Origin: Cupriavidus consociatus
GTDB taxonomy: Bacteria > Pseudomonadota > Gammaproteobacteria > Burkholderiales > Burkholderiaceae
DNA length: 64,000 nucleotides
Direction: 5' to 3'
Assembly: GCF_017814975.1 (NCBI RefSeq)
Contig: NZ_JAGIQA010000005.1
Span: 124,001-188,000, forward strand
The notes beneath the pieces are model-generated. The model saw only the letters and a list, made by a program, of their open reading frames with translations, made no database searches and was not told the origin of the DNA. The translations under genes were made by a program, and so were the position numbers. Below, piece after piece: positions 56,494 through 64,000 of this stretch. How positions within the stretch are numbered: the first letter of the stretch is position 1; each line of letters starts with the position of its first letter.

Positions 56494-57456
56494 ATGTCGT
56501 CAATTCGTGGAAAGTTCCTGGTGGGGTCGCTGGTCACGGCGCTGGCCGTCGGGATGGCGTTCGACGCCGAGGCCAAGCGCATGGGCGGCTCGCGCAGCGT
56601 TGGCAAGCAGTCTGAATCGGTGACCCAGCGTCAGCAGACCCAGCCCACCTCGCCCACGCAGCAAGCGCAGCAACCTGCACAGCAGGCGGCGCCGGCTACG
56701 GCCGGGGCGGCCGGCGCGGCAGCGGCCGCGGCGCCCAAGCGTAACTGGGGCGGCATCCTGGGCGGCATCGCTGCCGGCCTGGGTATCGGCTGGTTGCTGT
56801 CGCACTTCGGCCTGGGCGGCGCGGCGCTGAGCTTCCTGTCCAACCTGATCCTGATCGCGATCGTCGCCTTCGCGGTGATCTGGCTGATCCGCAAGTTCCG
56901 CGGCGGCAGCCAGCGCAGCCAGCAGCCGGCTTATGCGGGCGCCGGCAATGCCGGCGGCATGGGCCGCAGCGCCGAGCCGATGCTGCGCCAGCCTACTGCG
57001 ACCCCGGCGTCGAACCCGGTGATGCCGGGCGCGGCGGCCGCACCGGTGGCGGCTGATGCCGTCGCCCCGCAGCCTTGGGGCGTGCCGGCCGACTTCGATA
57101 CCGAAAACTTCCTGCGCAACGCCAAGGTCCACTTCGTGCGCCTGCAGGCAGCCTGGGACGCCGGCAATCTCGACGACATCCGCGAATTCACCACGCCGGA
57201 AATGTTCGCCGAGATCAAGATGGACCTGTCCGAGCGCGGCGCCGAGGTCAACAAGACCGACGTGGTCACACTGGAAGGCCAGCTGCTCGGCATCGAATCG
57301 ACGCCGGCCCAGCATATCGCCAGCGTCCGCTTCTCCGGCATGATCCGCGAGAAGGCCGGCGAGGCGGCGCAGCCGTTCGCCGAAGTCTGGAACCTGGCCA
57401 AGCCGGCGACCGGCACCGGCGGCTGGCTGCTGGCCGGCATCCAGCAGGAGTCGTGA
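56494..57456 (+). CDS. Tim44-like domain protein
   Basis: 320-aa protein. The N-terminus has a signal-type or membrane segment (FLVGSLVTALAVGMAFDAEA), then a Gln/Ala/Thr-rich stretch and a second set of helices (about 85-130: GGIAAGLGIGWLLSHFGLGG, LIAIVAFAVIWLIRKF). The C-terminal Tim44/TimA domain lies at about 195-320 with FLRNAKVHFVRLQAAWDAGNLDDI. The domain in mitochondria helps protein import; the bacterial role is unsettled. It is located between ubiE and ubiJ, and a terminator closes it off. Confidence 0.9.
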   Translation: MSSIRGKFLVGSLVTALAVGMAFDAEAKRMGGSRSVGKQSESVTQRQQTQPTSPTQQAQQPAQQAAPATAGAAGAAAAAAPKRNWGGILGGIAAGLGIGWLLSHFGLGGAALSFLSNLILIAIVAFAVIWLIRKFRGGSQRSQQPAYAGAGNAGGMGRSAEPMLRQPTATPASNPVMPGAAAAPVAADAVAPQPWGVPADFDTENFLRNAKVHFVRLQAAWDAGNLDDIREFTTPEMFAEIKMDLSERGAEVNKTDVVTLEGQLLGIESTPAQHIASVRFSGMIREKAGEAAQPFAEVWNLAKPATGTGGWLLAGIQQES

Positions 57457-57506
57457 TGCCGCGCCTCCGTGGCGAGTGATGCGCCCGGGGGAGTAGCTTA
57501 GAATGG

Positions 57507-57536
57507 AGGCCCACGTGAAAGCGTGGGCCTTTTTTG
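57507..57536 (+). terminator. Rho-independent terminator after the Tim44-like gene
   Basis: A perfect 9-bp stem AGGCCCACG (57507-57515) / CGTGGGCCT (57522-57530) around TGAAAG is followed by a T run. It separates the ubiE part from ubiJ/ubiB. Confidence 0.9.
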
Positions 57537-57597
57537 TTTTTGGGCACCCGGCGTGCAACCTCGCCGGATGCCTCACCGCCAGCCAATCCGCGCTGCC

Positions 57598-58263
57598 ATG
57601 ACCACTCTGCCTTCCGCCCTGGCCACTCCCGCGATCTCGGCACTGAACCACCTGCTCGAGCAGGAGCCGTGGGCCCGCAACCAGCTCGCCCCGTTTGCCG
57701 GGCGCGTGATCCGCTTCGATGCCGCTGCCTTCGTGCTGTCACTGAAGGTGACCGAGCATGGCGGCACCGAGCTGGCGCCGGAAGCCGAGGCCCCGGCGGT
57801 GACGCTGCGCGTGCCGGTGCAGCAGTGGCCGCTGGTTGCCGCCGATGTCGCCGAAGGCGGCCAGGCCGCGGCCATGCGCCATGTACGCATCGAGGGCGAT
57901 GCCGAACTGGCCAACACCGTGTCGGCACTGGCGCGCAACCTGCGCTGGGATGCCGAGGAAGACCTGTCCCTCGCGCTGCGCGGCATCCTGGGCGGGCCGC
58001 TCAGCGACAGCGTGGCGCAGCGCGTGGTCGGCGGGGCGCGCCAGGTCCACGAACAGGCCACGCGCATCGGCCGTGCGCTGGTCGACAACGTCACCGATTA
58101 CCTGCTGGACGAGCAGCCGACGCTGGTGCGCCATGCCGCGCTGGATGCCTTCGGCGCCGACGTGGGCCAGCTGCGCGACAGCCTGGCCCGGCTGGAGAAG
58201 CGGCTGGAAAAGCTCGAGCGCGCCAGCCCGGCGCCCGGCCAGCTGCCGTCGCCGCACCGCTGA
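57598..58263 (+). CDS. ubiJ: Ubiquinone biosynthesis accessory factor UbiJ (SCP2 domain)
   Basis: 221-aa protein with an SCP2-like sterol-carrier domain at about 15-130 (SALNHLLEQEPWARNQLAPFAGRVIRF) and a C-terminal coiled coil (LRDSLARLEKRLEKLERA). UbiJ binds ubiquinone intermediates with UbiK and the Ubi complex in the cytosol. It lies directly before ubiB. Start ATG 57598 is chosen by family style; no strong ribosome site is visible, and the ORF is open to 57523 through the terminator. Confidence 0.88.
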   Translation: MTTLPSALATPAISALNHLLEQEPWARNQLAPFAGRVIRFDAAAFVLSLKVTEHGGTELAPEAEAPAVTLRVPVQQWPLVAADVAEGGQAAAMRHVRIEGDAELANTVSALARNLRWDAEEDLSLALRGILGGPLSDSVAQRVVGGARQVHEQATRIGRALVDNVTDYLLDEQPTLVRHAALDAFGADVGQLRDSLARLEKRLEKLERASPAPGQLPSPHR

Positions 58264-58338
58264 GTCCGGCCCCGCCCGCATCCACCCCATGCCAACCGCT
58301 ACCCTGACTGCCCGCCCCGGCCCCGAGAAGACTTCCGA

Positions 58339-59913
58339 ATGACCCGCCTCCTGCGCCTTGGCAAGATCCTCTTCGTCATCCTTTACTACGGCCTGGACGA
58401 GCTGGTGCTGTCCGGCTTCAGCAACCGCAAGATCCGTTTCCTGGTTCGCGTCATCACCATCGGGCGCAAGCTCGACATGCCTCGCGGCGAGCGCCTGCGG
58501 CGCGCGCTGACGGCGCTGGGGCCGATTTTCGTCAAGTTCGGCCAGGTCCTGTCGACACGGCGCGACCTGATGCCGCCCGACATCGCCGACGAGCTGGCCA
58601 AGCTGCAGGACCAGGTGCCGCCGTTCGATTCGGCGGTGGCGGTCAGGATCATCGAGCGCTCGCTGGGGCGGCCTATCGCCCAGCTGTTCGACACCTTCGA
58701 GCACCAGCCGGTGGCCAGCGCGTCGATCGCGCAGGTCCACTTCGCCACGCTCAAGGGCGGCCCCAACCACGGCCGCGAGGTCGCGGTGAAGGTGCTGCGC
58801 CCGGGCATGCTGCCGGTGATCGACAGCGACCTGGCGCTGATGCGCGACATGGCCACCTGGCTGGAGCGCTTCTGGGCCGACGGCAAGCGGCTGAAGCCGC
58901 GCGAGGTGGTGGCCGAGTTCGACAAATACCTGCACGACGAGCTCGACCTGATGATCGAGGCGGCCAACGCCAGCCAGCTGCGCCGCAACTTTGCCGACAC
59001 CAACCTGCTGCTGGTGCCCGAGGTGTTCTGGGACTGGTGCAGCAGCTCGGTGTTCGTGATGGAGCGCATGCACGGCATCCCGATCTCGCGCACCGAATCG
59101 CTCAAGGCCGCCGGCGTCGACATGCACCAGCTGGCCGAGGAGGGCGTCGAGATCTTCTTCACCCAGGTGTTCCGCGACGGCTTCTTCCATGCCGACATGC
59201 ACCCGGGCAACATCCTGGTGTCGGTGCAGCCTGAGTCCTTCGGCCGCTATATCGCGCTGGACTTCGGCATCGTCGGGGCGCTGTCGGAGTTCGACAAGAA
59301 CTACCTGGCGCAGAACTTCATTGCCTTCTTCCGCCGCGACTACCATCGCGTGGCGCTGCTGCACGTGGAATCCGGCTGGGTGCCGCCCGAGACCCGCGTG
59401 GAAGAACTGGAAAGCGCGGTGCGCGCCTGCTGCGAGCCGTACTTCGACAAGCCGCTGAAGGAAATCTCGCTGGGCATGGTGCTGATGCGCCTGTTCCAGA
59501 CCTCGCGCCGCTTCAATGTCGAGATCCAGCCGCAGCTGGTATTGCTGCAGAAGACGCTGCTGAATATCGAAGGGCTGGGCCGCCAGCTCGATCCGGACCT
59601 GGACCTGTGGAAGACCGCCAAGCCGTTCCTGGAGCGCTGGATGTACGAGCAGGTCGGCTGGAAGGGCGCCTGGGAGCGGGTCAAGGTGGAAGCCCCCCAG
59701 TGGGCCAAGATGCTGCCGGACTTCCCGCGGCTGGCGCATCAGTTCCTGGAGCGGCGCGCGCTGGCCGGCAACGGCGAGCAGGACAGGCTGCTGGCGCAAC
59801 TGGTGGCCGAGCAGCGCCGCACCAACCGGCTGCTGGGCACGGCGCTGCTGCTGGTCGGCGGCTTTGTCGCCGGCATCGTGCTGACGCACGTGCTGGCGTG
59901 GGGCGGCTACTGA
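58339..59913 (+). CDS. ubiB: Ubiquinone biosynthesis regulatory kinase-like protein UbiB
   Basis: 524-aa ABC1/ADCK-family atypical kinase-ATPase needed for ubiquinone synthesis. The KxGQ region [16 protein letters not shown] lies at about 65-80; [22 protein letters not shown] and the catalytic HADMHPGN are present, and ALDFGIVG provides the DFG-type metal site. Two membrane helices at the C-terminus (about 495-520) anchor it. The stop comes shortly before the methyltransferase gene. Start ATG 58339. Confidence 0.96.
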   Translation: MTRLLRLGKILFVILYYGLDELVLSGFSNRKIRFLVRVITIGRKLDMPRGERLRRALTALGPIFVKFGQVLSTRRDLMPPDIADELAKLQDQVPPFDSAVAVRIIERSLGRPIAQLFDTFEHQPVASASIAQVHFATLKGGPNHGREVAVKVLRPGMLPVIDSDLALMRDMATWLERFWADGKRLKPREVVAEFDKYLHDELDLMIEAANASQLRRNFADTNLLLVPEVFWDWCSSSVFVMERMHGIPISRTESLKAAGVDMHQLAEEGVEIFFTQVFRDGFFHADMHPGNILVSVQPESFGRYIALDFGIVGALSEFDKNYLAQNFIAFFRRDYHRVALLHVESGWVPPETRVEELESAVRACCEPYFDKPLKEISLGMVLMRLFQTSRRFNVEIQPQLVLLQKTLLNIEGLGRQLDPDLDLWKTAKPFLERWMYEQVGWKGAWERVKVEAPQWAKMLPDFPRLAHQFLERRALAGNGEQDRLLAQLVAEQRRTNRLLGTALLLVGGFVAGIVLTHVLAWGGY

Positions 59914-59957
59914 TAAGCGGCCTGTTATATAAACAAGCAGGGAGACTAGGAGACCCC

Positions 59958-60578
59958 ATGGCCGACGTGCCCAAGCCCGCCCCGGCGTTCAGTACGCGCA
60001 ACGCCGGCGATCCGTCGTTCTGGGACGAGCGTTTCGCGCAGAACTTCACGCCCTGGGACGCGGGCGGCGTGCCGGAGGAGTTCCGCCAGTTCATCGCCGG
60101 CCGCAACCCGTGCCCGACCCTCGTGCCGGGCTGCGGCAACGGCTGGGAGGCAGCCTGGCTGTTCGAGCGGGGCTGGCCGGTGACGGCGATCGATTTTTCG
60201 GCGGAGGCAGTGGCCTCGGCCAAACGCGCGCTGGGCCCGGCAGGGGCGGTGGTGGAGCAGGCCGATTTCTTCGCCTTCACGCCCCAGCCGCCGTGCGAGC
60301 TGGTCTACGAGCGTGCCTTCCTGTGTGCGCTGCCGCCAGCGATGCGTGGCGCGTATGCCGTCCGCGTGGCCGAGCTGCTGGCGCCGGGCGGCTTGCTGGC
60401 TGGTTACTTCTACCTGGGCGAAAATCGCGGCGGACCGCCGTTCGCGATGCCCGAGGCGGAGCTCGATGCCCTGCTCGGGCCAGCCTTCGAGCGCATGGAA
60501 GACCGCCCCTCGGCCGCGCCGCTGCCCGTATTCCAGGGGCAGGAGCGCTGGCAGGTGTGGCGGCGGCTGGGCGGCTGA
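59958..60578 (+). CDS. Class I SAM-dependent methyltransferase (TPMT-like)
   Basis: 206-aa cytosolic methyltransferase of the thiopurine S-methyltransferase group. It has FWDERFAQNFTPWDAGGVPEEF (the substrate-side N-terminal W), motif I TLVPGCGNGWEAAWLFERGW, and VTAIDFSAEAV. Related enzymes act on thiols, selenium or tellurium compounds; substrate undefined. AGGAGA lies 8 bases before ATG 59958; the open frame to 59607 is the antisense-like read-through of ubiB and is ignored. Confidence 0.9.
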   Translation: MADVPKPAPAFSTRNAGDPSFWDERFAQNFTPWDAGGVPEEFRQFIAGRNPCPTLVPGCGNGWEAAWLFERGWPVTAIDFSAEAVASAKRALGPAGAVVEQADFFAFTPQPPCELVYERAFLCALPPAMRGAYAVRVAELLAPGGLLAGYFYLGENRGGPPFAMPEAELDALLGPAFERMEDRPSAAPLPVFQGQERWQVWRRLGG

Positions 60579-60673
60579 GCGCACGCTTCCAGCCGTTGTG
60601 GCGCCCCGGATGCACCCGCGTGGCGCTTTTGCCCCACCCGGGAATTTTTTTCTCCCGCGCTGGTCTGCGTCGC

Positions 60674-60679
60674 TATAAT
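60674..60679 (+). promoter_or_regulatory. Possible -10 element upstream of the symporter gene
   Basis: TATAAT within CGCTATAATCCGCG is a perfect sigma-70 -10 hexamer, about 195 bases before the symporter start. It is preceded by a T-rich run (60645-60651) but has no good -35 hexamer at the right distance, so this is weak evidence. Confidence 0.35.
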
Positions 60680-60867
60680 CCGCGTTTTGATTCGGCTACG
60701 ACCGCAGGCCCTGCCGCGCGCTCCCGACCCGGGAACTCGCCAAGAAGCTCCACACGCGGCCCCGACCGATGAATTGGACTCCGGGCAGGTGCGCACCTGA
60801 CGTATCACGCAAGCCGCCCGGCATTCGGTTTTTCGCCACAAGGGCACTTTCTGCATAGGGCAGCGGC

Positions 60868-62304
60868 ATGCTGATCTGGTTCGTCATCATCTACTGGGTA
60901 ATCTCGGTCGGCATCGGCCTGTGGGCGGCGCTGCGCGTGCGCAACACCACCGATTTCGCCGTCGCCGGGCGCAGCCTGCCGTTCCACATCGTCACCGCCA
61001 CCGTCTTTGCCACCTGGTTCGGCTCCGAGACCGTGCTGGGCATCCCGGCCGTGTTCCTCAAGGAGGGGCTGTCGGGGGTGGTGTCCGACCCGTTCGGCTC
61101 GTCGCTGTGCCTGATCCTGGTGGGCCTGTTCTTCGCCCGGCCGCTGTACCGGATGAACCTGCTGACCATCGGCGATTACTACCACAACCGCTACGGCCGG
61201 CTGGCCGAGGTGCTGACCACGCTGTGCATCGTGGTCTCGTACCTGGGCTGGGTCGCGGCGCAGATCAAGGCGCTGGGGCTGGTGTTCTATACCGTGTCGG
61301 ACGGCGCGCTGTCGCAGGAGGCCGGCATGATGATCGGCGCTGCCAGCGTGCTGGTCTATACGCTGTTTGGCGGCATGTGGTCGGTGGCGATCACCGACTT
61401 CATCCAGATGATCATCATCGTGATCGGCATGATGTATATCGGCTACGAAGTCAGCGGCCAGGCTGGCGGCGTCACCGCGGTGGTGTCGCATGCGGCCGCG
61501 GCGGGCAAGTTCGAGTTCCTGCCGGCGCTGGATTTCGTGCAGATCATAGGGTTCGCCGCTGCGCTGTTCACCATGATGCTGGGCTCGATCCCGCAGCAGG
61601 ACGTGTTCCAGCGGGTAACTTCGTCGCGCACCGAGCTGATCGCGGGCCGCGCCTCGGTGCTGGGCGGCGTGCTGTATTTCTGCTTCGCCTTTATCCCGAT
61701 GTTCCTGGCGTATTCGGCCACGCTGATCGATCCGGGCATGGTGGCCAAGTACATCGACTCCGATTCGCAGCTGATCCTGCCGCAGCTGATCCTGCAGCAT
61801 GCCCCGATGTTCGCACAGGTGATGTTCTTCGGCGCGCTGCTGTCGGCGATCAAGAGCTGCGCCTCGGCGACGCTGCTGGCGCCGTCGGTGACCTTTGCCG
61901 AGAACATCCTGCGCCCTTACTTCCGCCACCTCGACGACAAGCAGTTCCTGCGCGTGATGCAGGCGGTGGTGCTGGTGTTCACCACGCTGGTGACGCTGTT
62001 CGCGCTGAACTCGCACCTGTCGATCTTCCATATGGTCGAAAATGCCTACAAGGTCACGCTGGTGTCGTCCTTCGTGCCGCTGGCCTTCGGCATGTTCTGG
62101 AAGCACGCCACCCGCCAGGGCGGCCTGGCCGCGATCCTGCTGGGCCTGACCTCGTGGCTGACCTGCGAGGTTGCCTTTGCCGATGCGGTGGTGCCGCCAC
62201 AGATGGTCGGCCTGCTGTTCTCGATCAGCGGCATGGTGGTCGGCTCGCTGCTGCCGCAGTGGATCGCGGATCACGCGCCGGTCAAGGAAGTGCATATCGC
62301 CTGA
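60868..62304 (+). CDS. Sodium:solute symporter (SSS family)
   Basis: 478-aa inner-membrane transporter with about 13 helices. Family signs are DFAVAGRSLPFHIVTATVFATWFGSETVLGIPAVFLKEG at the N-terminus, GDYYHNRYGRLAE, GGMWSVAITDFIQM and the SIPQQDVFQRVTSSRT loop. The GSETVLG segment is the Na+-site helix. Members carry organic acids, amino acids, sugars or vitamins; substrate not readable here. Start ATG 60868 is chosen because helix 1 begins there. Confidence 0.93.
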   Translation: MLIWFVIIYWVISVGIGLWAALRVRNTTDFAVAGRSLPFHIVTATVFATWFGSETVLGIPAVFLKEGLSGVVSDPFGSSLCLILVGLFFARPLYRMNLLTIGDYYHNRYGRLAEVLTTLCIVVSYLGWVAAQIKALGLVFYTVSDGALSQEAGMMIGAASVLVYTLFGGMWSVAITDFIQMIIIVIGMMYIGYEVSGQAGGVTAVVSHAAAAGKFEFLPALDFVQIIGFAAALFTMMLGSIPQQDVFQRVTSSRTELIAGRASVLGGVLYFCFAFIPMFLAYSATLIDPGMVAKYIDSDSQLILPQLILQHAPMFAQVMFFGALLSAIKSCASATLLAPSVTFAENILRPYFRHLDDKQFLRVMQAVVLVFTTLVTLFALNSHLSIFHMVENAYKVTLVSSFVPLAFGMFWKHATRQGGLAAILLGLTSWLTCEVAFADAVVPPQMVGLLFSISGMVVGSLLPQWIADHAPVKEVHIA

Positions 62305-62380
62305 CCCGGCGGGATCGCCACCCTCGCGCAGGGTCCCGATAGCCCTCCATTTCCGGCCATCAGCCAGCCACAGAACGGTT

Positions 62381-62386
62381 TATAAT
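62381..62386 (+). promoter_or_regulatory. Possible -10 element upstream of the FmdB-like gene
   Basis: TATAAT in GGTTTATAATTCAAGG lies 114 bases before the FmdB-like start codon, in a 195-base gap after the symporter. No convincing -35 element is seen. Confidence 0.4.
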
Positions 62387-62499
62387 TCAAGGCTTTGCAT
62401 CGCCATGCGGGACGGCCTGCGCGGGTTTCCGCGCTCCCGGCACCGGCGGCGATGCCCGCCTTTGTACCGATTTCCGTAGTTTTCTCGCGAAAAGACACC

Positions 62500-62838
62500 A
62501 TGCCGATCTATGCCTACCGTTGCGACGCCTGCGGACACGGGCGCGATGTGCTGCAAAAAATGAGCGATGCCCCGCTGACGGACTGCCCGTCGTGCGGCGC
62601 CGCCGGTTCGTTCAAGAAGCAGCTGACCGCGGCCGGCTTCCAGCTCAAGGGCTCGGGCTGGTACGTGACCGACTTCCGCGGCGGCAGCGGCGGCACCAGC
62701 GCGCCCGCCGCCGGCGGTGCGGCTGCCGGCGCCGCAGCGGCCAGCGCCCCGGCTGCCGCCGCCGAATCGTCTTCGGCCAGCACGGCCGCCGCCGCACCTG
62801 CCGCCGGCGGTTGCGGCAGCGCCTGCGCCTGCCACTGA
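62500..62838 (+). CDS. FmdB-family zinc ribbon protein
   Basis: 112-aa regulatory-type protein of unknown function. The N-terminal zinc ribbon has four Cys: CDAC (8, 11) and CPSC (29, 32). KKQLTAAGFQLKGSGWYVTDFRGG is the conserved FmdB continuation. A long Ala-rich linker and a Cys-rich end (GGCGSACACH) follow, as is usual in beta-proteobacterial members near aspS. Start ATG 62500. The DUF502 gene follows 13 bases later and aspS after that, a gene order common in Burkholderiales. Confidence 0.92.
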   Translation: MPIYAYRCDACGHGRDVLQKMSDAPLTDCPSCGAAGSFKKQLTAAGFQLKGSGWYVTDFRGGSGGTSAPAAGGAAAGAAAASAPAAAAESSSASTAAAAPAAGGCGSACACH

Positions 62839-62851
62839 TCCGGATCGCCAC

Positions 62852-63562
62852 GTGGTCGCCAAGAAGACTTCCGCCCTCAAGACCTGGTTCCTGACCGGTC
62901 TGCTGGTGCTGGTGCCGCTGGGCATCACGCTGTGGGTGCTCAGCCTGATCATCGGCACGATGGACCAGAGCCTGGCACTGCTGCCCGAGGCCTGGCGCCC
63001 GGACCGGCTCATGTTCGGCAAGCGCGTCACCGGGCTCGGCGCCATCCTGACGCTGCTGTTCATCCTGCTGGTCGGCCTGCTGGCGCATAACTTCATCGGC
63101 CAGCGCCTGGTGCGCTGGTGGGAAGCGCTGCTGGGCCATATCCCGGTGGTCGGCCCGATCTACACCAGTGTCAAGCAGGTGTCGGACACGCTGCTGTCGT
63201 CGTCGGGCAATGCTTTCCGCAAGGCGCTGCTGGTGCAGTATCCGCGCGAGGGCTCTTGGACCATCGCCTTCCTGACCGGCCGCCCCGGCGGCGACGTGCA
63301 GAACCACCTGCAGGGCGAGTACGTCAGCGTCTACGTGCCGACCACGCCGAACCCGACTTCGGGCTTCTTCCTGATGATGCCCAAGGCCGACACCATCGAA
63401 CTCGACATGACTGTCGACGCGGCGCTCAAGTACATCGTCTCGATGGGCGTGGTGGCGCCGGCCGAACTGCCCCGCAAGAGCGACAGCGGGCCAGTGCCGC
63501 CGCAGCGGCCGCCGGCGAGCCGCGCCAGCAGCGGGGAAGCGGTCGAGACGACCGATCCTTAA
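62852..63562 (+). CDS. DUF502 membrane protein
   Basis: 236-aa inner-membrane protein of the DUF502 family. Two helices lie at about 10-34 ([19 protein letters not shown]) and about 60-85 ([19 protein letters not shown]), followed by [19 protein letters not shown], then a soluble domain with [19 protein letters not shown]. The start is the GTG at 62852 ([11 protein letters not shown]) shortly after the FmdB stop. Function unknown; it is translationally close to FmdB and precedes aspS. Confidence 0.9.
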   Translation: MVAKKTSALKTWFLTGLLVLVPLGITLWVLSLIIGTMDQSLALLPEAWRPDRLMFGKRVTGLGAILTLLFILLVGLLAHNFIGQRLVRWWEALLGHIPVVGPIYTSVKQVSDTLLSSSGNAFRKALLVQYPREGSWTIAFLTGRPGGDVQNHLQGEYVSVYVPTTPNPTSGFFLMMPKADTIELDMTVDAALKYIVSMGVVAPAELPRKSDSGPVPPQRPPASRASSGEAVETTDP

Positions 63563-63580
63563 GCATTCAAACAGATACGA

Positions 63581-63604
63581 GCCGCCCGATCTGCTTCGGG
63601 CGGC
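63581..63604. terminator. Hairpin between the DUF502 gene and aspS
   Basis: GCCGCCCGA (63581-63589) pairs perfectly with TCGGGCGGC (63596-63604) around a 6-base loop. A short T run (TTTT) follows five bases later. It could be a weak terminator or an mRNA leader structure for aspS. Confidence 0.5.
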
Positions 63605-63627
63605 AGCGTTTTACCGGGAATCTCCTT

Positions 63628-64000
63628 ATGTCCTCCATGCGTACTCACTACTGCGGTCTGGTGACCGAACAATTCTCGGGCCAGGAAGTGGCCCTGACCG
63701 GCTGGGTCCAGCGCCGCCGCGACCATGGCGGCGTGATCTTCATCGACCTGCGCGACCGCGAAGGCCTGGTGCAGGTGGTGTGCGACCCGGACCGTCCCGA
63801 GATGTTCAAGGCCGCGGAAGAGATCCGCAATGAGTTCTGCATCCGCGTCACCGGCAAGGTGCGCCCGCGCCCGGCCGGCACCGAGAACGCCAACCTGACC
63901 TCGGGCAAGATCGAAGTGCTGTGCCACGAGCTGACCGTGCTGAACCCGTCGGTCACGCCCCCGTTCCAGCTCGACGACGACAACCTGTCGGAAACCACGC
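63628..64000 (+). CDS. aspS: Aspartyl-tRNA synthetase, 3' end missing
   Basis: The first 124 codons of a class II aminoacyl-tRNA synthetase that charges tRNA-Asp (or also tRNA-Asn in species lacking asnS). The OB-fold anticodon domain is visible: [48 protein letters not shown] and [21 protein letters not shown]. The ATG at 63628 starts [10 protein letters not shown]; a second ATG three codons later is possible. The gene runs off the right edge of the window. Confidence 0.95.
   Translation, partial: MSSMRTHYCGLVTEQFSGQEVALTGWVQRRRDHGGVIFIDLRDREGLVQVVCDPDRPEMFKAAEEIRNEFCIRVTGKVRPRPAGTENANLTSGKIEVLCHELTVLNPSVTPPFQLDDDNLSETT

Overview
The window is a GC-rich chromosomal segment with the look of a Burkholderiales beta-proteobacterium, most likely Cupriavidus or a close Ralstonia relative. 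Pointers are a Bug-type (TctC) receptor, the MFS-ssb junction, an ubiE/tim44-like/ubiJ/ubiB cluster, the large DUF3683-type FAD/Fe-S oxidoreductase, and GTG starts with strong GGAGG-type ribosome sites. The genus is inferred from gene content and style, not from a search. I see no rRNA, tRNA, CRISPR array, insertion sequence or prophage.

Layout. 1-12 kb: end of an MFS transporter, ssb with a clear terminator, a kdpDE two-component pair with no kdpFABC beside it, then a LysR regulator divergent from a Bug receptor and a second-type leuCD pair, a hybrid histidine kinase without a sensor domain, and the wreck of a diguanylate cyclase gene (internal deletion, frameshift, two expanded tandem repeats). 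12-18 kb: small envelope or secreted proteins (RcnB-like, an 82-aa protein, a collagen-like lipoprotein, a two-to-four-helix ion channel with an odd filter, a 117-aa secreted protein), a glutamate-type binding protein and an RpiR regulator. 18-25 kb: a tightly overlapped type IV pilus minor pilin operon ending in pilY1. 24.8-30.3 kb, minus strand: a TetR-led tripartite ABC exporter. 30-39 kb: an OprB-like porin, queF, ilvA, then a trehalose cluster otsB-GH15-otsA and phhB. 39-47.5 kb, minus strand: a nine-gene molybdenum hydroxylase operon of the form II CO-dehydrogenase-like type (S-L-M-D-E-G-xdhC-mocA order). 47.8-64 kb: YqaA-like membrane protein, a 1324-aa FAD/Fe-S oxidoreductase, HIT protein, SbmA/YddA-like ABC transporter, DUF971 protein, the ubiquinone genes ubiE, ubiJ and ubiB, a methyltransferase, a sodium:solute symporter, FmdB-like and DUF502 proteins and the start of aspS.

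How the parts work together: ubiE/ubiJ/ubiB serve ubiquinone synthesis, and the 1324-aa dehydrogenase and the molybdenum hydroxylase would plausibly feed electrons to a quinone or similar acceptor. OtsA and OtsB make trehalose while the GH15 protein may degrade it. The exporter operon is a self-contained drug or metabolite efflux unit. A small dispersed GC-rich palindrome (CCCTCTCCCGC-GCGGGAGAGGG) occurs at three intergenic sites, twice as a pair.

Most noteworthy: the decayed diguanylate cyclase with 13 tandem hexamers, the collagen-like lipoprotein, the form II CODH-like operon, the uncharacterised Bug/LeuCD cluster, and the palindrome family. I found nothing that I can defend as a wholly new defence or mobile system.
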